Shown: positions 61,045-64,000 of the stretch, one piece after another | Layout: each line of letters opens with the position of its first letter | Numbering within the stretch: the stretch's first letter is position 1 | Assembly: GCA_048976805.1 (NCBI GenBank) | Contig: JBHGUR010000074.1 | Location: forward strand, 1 to 64,000 | Direction of reading: 5' to 3' | Source of the DNA: Ectobacillus sp048976805 | Lineage (GTDB): Bacteria > Bacillota > Bacilli > Bacillales > Bacillaceae_G | Length of the DNA stretch: 64,000 nucleotides | Position numbers and translations under genes: made by a program | The notes under the pieces: model-generated | Database searches by the model: none | What the model was told of the DNA's origin: nothing | The model's input: the letters and a program-made list of their open reading frames with translations, nothing else

Positions 61045-62667
61045 ATGAAAAAAACATGGTGGAAAGAAGCAGTCGTTTATCAAGTATATTGGAGAAGTTT
61101 TTATGATACAAACGGAGATGGCTATGGGGACTTGGAAGGGGTTTTGCAAAAGTTAGATTATATTAAGGACCTCGGAATCGATGTCATTTGGCTAAATCCG
61201 TGCTATGAGTCCCCTGATGTTGATAACGGATATGATATTTCCAATTATCAATCCGTTATGAAAAAGGCCGGGACAATGGAAATATTGGAACGCCTCATTG
61301 AAGAAGTCCATGCCCGCGGGATGAAGCTGATTATGGATTTAGTTGTAAACCATACTTCTAATCAGCATCCGTGGTTTATTGAATCAAGGTTGTCAAAGGA
61401 TAATCCGAAGCGCGATTATTACATTTGGCGCAAGGAGCCGAACAATTGGCGTTCCTATTTCAGCCCATCTACATGGGAGTATGATGAAACAACAGATGAA
61501 TATTACTTTCATTCCTTCGCGGTCGAGCAGCCGGACCTAAACTGGAAAAACCCGCAGGTGCGCGAAGAAATTTACGGAATGATGCGCTTTTGGCTCGATA
61601 AAGGCATTGATGGCTTCCGCATGGACGTCATTAATTTACTGGCAAAGCAAGAAGGGTTTCCTGATGCAAAAAATCCTTATGACATCTCTTATTTAGGGAA
61701 CAATCCCGGCATTCATGAATATCTTCAGGAAATGCATGACAAGGTATTGTGCCATTATGATGTGTTTACAGTCGGGGAAATCCCATTCGTTACGCCGGAG
61801 GATGGTGTGCTGTATGTAGGCGAAGACCGCGGCGAGCTGCATACGCTGTTCCATTTTGAAGTTTGCGATTATATGGCAAATTGGGACATGCAGCGCTTTA
61901 AAGACATTCAAAAAAGGTGGTATGAGGGTTTATGGGGAAAAGGCTGGAATTCGCAGTTTTTAAATAACCACGACCATACCCGCCTTGTCACCCGTTTCGG
62001 AAATGATACCGTGTACCGCGTGGAGTCGGCAAAATGCTTTGCGACGCTTCTTCATACGCTGCCGGGCATGCCTTACGTTTACCAAGGGGAAGAAATCGGC
62101 ATGACGGGTGTTCGTTTTGAATCGATCGAGGATTATAACGATGTTGCTATGAAAAATAAGTATAAGGAAGAAGTGGAGAAGGGAAGAGACCCGCAGGAAG
62201 TATTTGAAAGCCTGCTTCCGCTTGCACGCGATAATTCGAGAACCCCGATGCAGTGGGATGATACGGAACATGCCGGATTTACAGCCGGTACCCCGTGGAT
62301 TAAGGTGAATCCGAATTATAAGCGAATCAATGTTGCGCAAGCGCTTGCGGACCCGAATTCTGTGCTGCATTATTATAAAAAATTGATTGGGCTGCGCAAA
62401 GAGCATGACGTGATGGTATATGGCGATTATGAACCAATTTTAGAGGAAGACCCGCAAATTTACGCATATTTCCGGTCAGGGGAAAGCGAAACATGGCTGG
62501 TTATTCTCAATATTTCCGAAGATCCGGCGCAATTTGTGTTTCCTGCTTCCGCCACTTCCAAGTCTAAGGAATTGGTGATTGCGAATTACCCGGTTGAGGG
62601 CGAGCCTGCTGCATCCCTTGAACTGCGCCCGTATGAAGCGAGAATTTATAGGGTTTGTAAAAGGTAG
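61045..62667 (+). CDS. malL: Oligo-1,6-glucosidase / alpha-glucosidase (GH13)
   Basis: A 540-residue GH13_31 enzyme. WWKEAVVYQVYWRSFYDTNGDGYGDL is the N-terminal signature. The nucleophile Asp is in DGFRMDVIN, the acid Glu in FTVGEIPFV and the third acid in FLNNHDHTR. Val after the nucleophile is associated with preference for alpha-1,6 bonds in the Bacillus family. It degrades isomaltose, maltose or sucrose-type sugars in the cytoplasm and complements malA. A cre-like site suggests catabolite repression. It has its own terminator. Confidence 0.94.
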   Translation: MKKTWWKEAVVYQVYWRSFYDTNGDGYGDLEGVLQKLDYIKDLGIDVIWLNPCYESPDVDNGYDISNYQSVMKKAGTMEILERLIEEVHARGMKLIMDLVVNHTSNQHPWFIESRLSKDNPKRDYYIWRKEPNNWRSYFSPSTWEYDETTDEYYFHSFAVEQPDLNWKNPQVREEIYGMMRFWLDKGIDGFRMDVINLLAKQEGFPDAKNPYDISYLGNNPGIHEYLQEMHDKVLCHYDVFTVGEIPFVTPEDGVLYVGEDRGELHTLFHFEVCDYMANWDMQRFKDIQKRWYEGLWGKGWNSQFLNNHDHTRLVTRFGNDTVYRVESAKCFATLLHTLPGMPYVYQGEEIGMTGVRFESIEDYNDVAMKNKYKEEVEKGRDPQEVFESLLPLARDNSRTPMQWDDTEHAGFTAGTPWIKVNPNYKRINVAQALADPNSVLHYYKKLIGLRKEHDVMVYGDYEPILEEDPQIYAYFRSGESETWLVILNISEDPAQFVFPASATSKSKELVIANYPVEGEPAASLELRPYEARIYRVCKR

Positions 62668-62763
62668 TATAACAAAAGGCCTGCTGAGAAATCTATAACC
62701 TTGAAAATCCCTAACGGCTACAAAAATCAGCGCGGATCATATGTTGCATGCAAAAAAATAATG

Positions 62764-62796
62764 AGCCTGTCTCGGCACAATGGGACAGGCTTTTTC
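62764..62796 (+). terminator. Terminator of malL
   Basis: AGCCTGTC and GGACAGGCT arms followed by TTTTT. Confidence 0.85.
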
Positions 62797-62851
62797 ATAT
62801 TGTATATTGTTCATGCGTGAACCTTATCTTACCCTAAAAGGAATGAGGGTT

Positions 62852-63082
62852 ATGCCGCAACAAAATCAAGAGTGCCAAAGCTGCTGCCAAGGCAATGAAA
62901 TCCTCTGTGTTTCGATTCCGTGCCCGATTGACATCGTGCTTTTAGGAATTGACCTTCAGTTGGAGCTTCCTTGCCTGCGGCTTTCATCTGGCCAAACATT
63001 CAATAGCGCGCAGATTCAGCAGCTGCTTCAAGTGCTTATCGGCTTGCTTGGCGGGCTGGGCAGCTTAGGAAGCAATGAGTAA
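62852..63082 (+). CDS. Small cysteine-rich protein of unknown function
   Basis: A 76-residue protein. Its N-terminal part has a CQSCCQ cluster and six cysteines in all (QECQSCCQGNEILC, IPCPID, ELPCLRL), then a hydrophobic and Gly-rich tail (LLQVLIGLLGGLGSLGS). No known family was recognised. Cysteine-rich small proteins of this sort are frequent in Bacillus spore coats, but this is only a suggestion. AAAGGAATGAGG precedes the ATG; an earlier ATG at 62843 is possible. A terminator follows at once. Confidence 0.55.
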   Translation: MPQQNQECQSCCQGNEILCVSIPCPIDIVLLGIDLQLELPCLRLSSGQTFNSAQIQQLLQVLIGLLGGLGSLGSNE

Positions 63083-63086
63083 CAAC

Positions 63087-63110
63087 AAAGGCCGGTTTTA
63101 TCCGGCCTTT
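63087..63110. terminator. Bidirectional terminator between the Cys-rich gene and sdpI
   Basis: AAAGGCCGG-TTTTAT-CCGGCCTTT overlaps the sdpI stop codon. Confidence 0.85.
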
Positions 63111-63739
63111 ACTACTTTTTTATAATATAGATAAGAAGCGACAAACGGAATAACTGTTGCAACTATAATTGCGATAATAAAGAACACGGTCTTTGCAAAA
63201 GCCGGCAAAAATGCTGAAATGGCAAGTAGAATACCGGCAAGCATGAACATTCTCGCGCCGAACCGGTTTGTGTAGCGCCAGACTTCCTCATTTTGCAGCG
63301 CCCACGGTGTGCGGAAGCCGACAAAGTAGTTTTGCTTCACGCGCGGCATATAGTTGCCAAGGATGATAAAGAGCACGCCGATAGCAAGCGGCATGATGAA
63401 GCTAATCGGCATATCATAGCCTGCACTGCTTGCGATAACGAAGCCGTGTATCAATACGAAAAATGTGAGAATGGCATTGATGATAATATGGTAGCTTCCT
63501 TGAAACTTTTTATAGTTTTCTTTGCGCGGATCCAGCTTCGGCAGCGCAATTAATAGTACGTACATAAAAACAGCCATGAGCGGGAAGATGAGGGCAACCT
63601 GGAGTTTACTGCCGTATCCGTCTACCTCGCCTTTGAAATTCCAGTGTATGGGAACAGTGTCCGGCAGAATATAGTAAGCCCATATTCCCATTATGATAGA
63701 AATAAGAGTCAAAATGAGCGGATAAATGCGATGTTTCAT
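63098..63739 (-). CDS. sdpI: SdpI-family immunity-like membrane protein
   Basis: A 213-residue protein with six membrane helices. An N-terminal DUF1648 segment (ADTVPIHWNFKGEVDGYGSK-like, residues 25-45) is followed by the SdpI domain (VGFRTPWALQNEEVWRYTNRFG). In B. subtilis SdpI protects cells from the SDP toxin and also sequesters the repressor SdpR. It overlaps the regulator gene by four bases, as in sdpRI. No toxin gene (sdpABC) is in the window. Confidence 0.88.
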   Translation of the reverse strand: MKHRIYPLILTLISIIMGIWAYYILPDTVPIHWNFKGEVDGYGSKLQVALIFPLMAVFMYVLLIALPKLDPRKENYKKFQGSYHIIINAILTFFVLIHGFVIASSAGYDMPISFIMPLAIGVLFIILGNYMPRVKQNYFVGFRTPWALQNEEVWRYTNRFGARMFMLAGILLAISAFLPAFAKTVFFIIAIIVATVIPFVASYLYYKKVVKAG

Positions 63740-64000
63740 AACTCCTTATCCCCTTTCCCTGTTTTATGGGAGAACTCTAGCAGCCATTTCATGACATCCT
63801 GCAGCACGGTTGTGTTGAGCGAATAAAAGATAAATTGGCCTTGCCGTTCGTCCTGAACAAGATTGGCGTTTTTTAAAATATTGAGATGATGCGATAGGCT
63901 CGGCTTCGTGATGTGGAAGTGTTCCGCCAATTCTCCTGCTGTGTAATCTTTTTCCTTCAGCAAGTCCAAAATCCTCCTCCGCGTCGGGTCGGAGAGAGCC
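63736..64000 (-). CDS. sdpR: ArsR-family repressor SdpR (partial, runs off the window)
   Basis: The 3' part of an ArsR-type winged-helix repressor. The frame reads to the window edge (ALSDPTRRRILDLLKEKDYTAGELAEHFHITKPSLSHHLNILKNANLV), so the start lies beyond 64000. The helix-turn-helix is complete and no metal-binding cysteines are visible, as in SdpR. The overlap with sdpI (ATGA) indicates an autoregulated sdpR-sdpI operon. Confidence 0.88.
   Translation of the reverse strand, partial: ALSDPTRRRILDLLKEKDYTAGELAEHFHITKPSLSHHLNILKNANLVQDERQGQFIFYSLNTTVLQDVMKWLLEFSHKTGKGDKEL

Noticed and set aside
63098..64000. A complete SDP toxin-immunity system
   Set aside because: Only sdpI and part of sdpR are present. 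No sdpA, sdpB or sdpC gene is in the window.

Overview
The window is chromosomal DNA of an endospore-forming Bacillaceae relative (Bacillus-like Firmicute). The support is gene content and order. Positions 6.2-21.1 kb reproduce almost exactly the Bacillus subtilis block mltG(yrrL)-trmR-trhP1-trhP2-udk-greA-pbpI-yrrS-yrzA-yrrT-mtnN-mccA-mccB-yrhC. Nearly all genes have strong AGGAGG-type ribosome binding sites, base composition is moderate, and factor-independent terminators are frequent. No rRNA, tRNA, CRISPR array, prophage or complete IS transposase was recognised.

Layout. 0-3 kb: OsmC-type peroxiredoxin, a DUF4097 surface protein and a small secreted protein. 3-6 kb: nsrR and a divergent quinol nitric oxide reductase gene with two near-identical operators between them. 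6-21 kb: the yrr/mcc block for tRNA wobble modification, cell wall synthesis and reverse transsulfuration of methionine to cysteine. 21-26 kb: an ABC-F gene, an N-terminally truncated RecG-like ATPase carrying a 21-bp minisatellite, and a repeat-rich gene desert. 26-32 kb: maltose PTS cluster malP-malA-malR with a stand-alone EIIA. 32-38.7 kb: a two-domain methyltransferase, topB, and a PTS IICB gene with a companion hydrolase. 38.9-43.7 kb: polysaccharide genes. 44-48.5 kb: a niacin permease, then a LytTR regulator followed by cstA and ybdD. 49-58 kb: methionine/threonine synthesis (metX-like, SAM riboswitch-metY-metA, hom-thrC-thrB) with pdxK and two small genes. 58-64 kb: GDSL lipase, ABC exporter, malL, a small Cys-rich protein and sdpI-sdpR.

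The most unusual content is between the genes. Nine copies of a MITE (family A, up to 145 bp, GGCTCTGTT termini) are present, four of the insertions with perfect 8-bp target duplications. Interleaved are eight copies of a second repeat superfamily (about 180-230 bp; subfamilies B, C, D). Its conserved core looks like a structured RNA. An A+B composite of about 390 bp occurs twice in opposite orientation, flanking about 12 kb. These repeats lie in intergenic gaps and near operon breaks, for example in the mtnN-mccA gap, upstream of mltG and at the stop codon of the EIIA gene.

Functionally, several systems converge. Sulfur and methionine flow runs hom > metA (acetyl type, Glu111) > metY, with mtnN/mccA/mccB returning sulfur to cysteine. 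Carbon uptake (malPAR, the IICB gene, malL, cstA) carries CcpA-type operators at several starts. NsrR controls nitric oxide detoxification.
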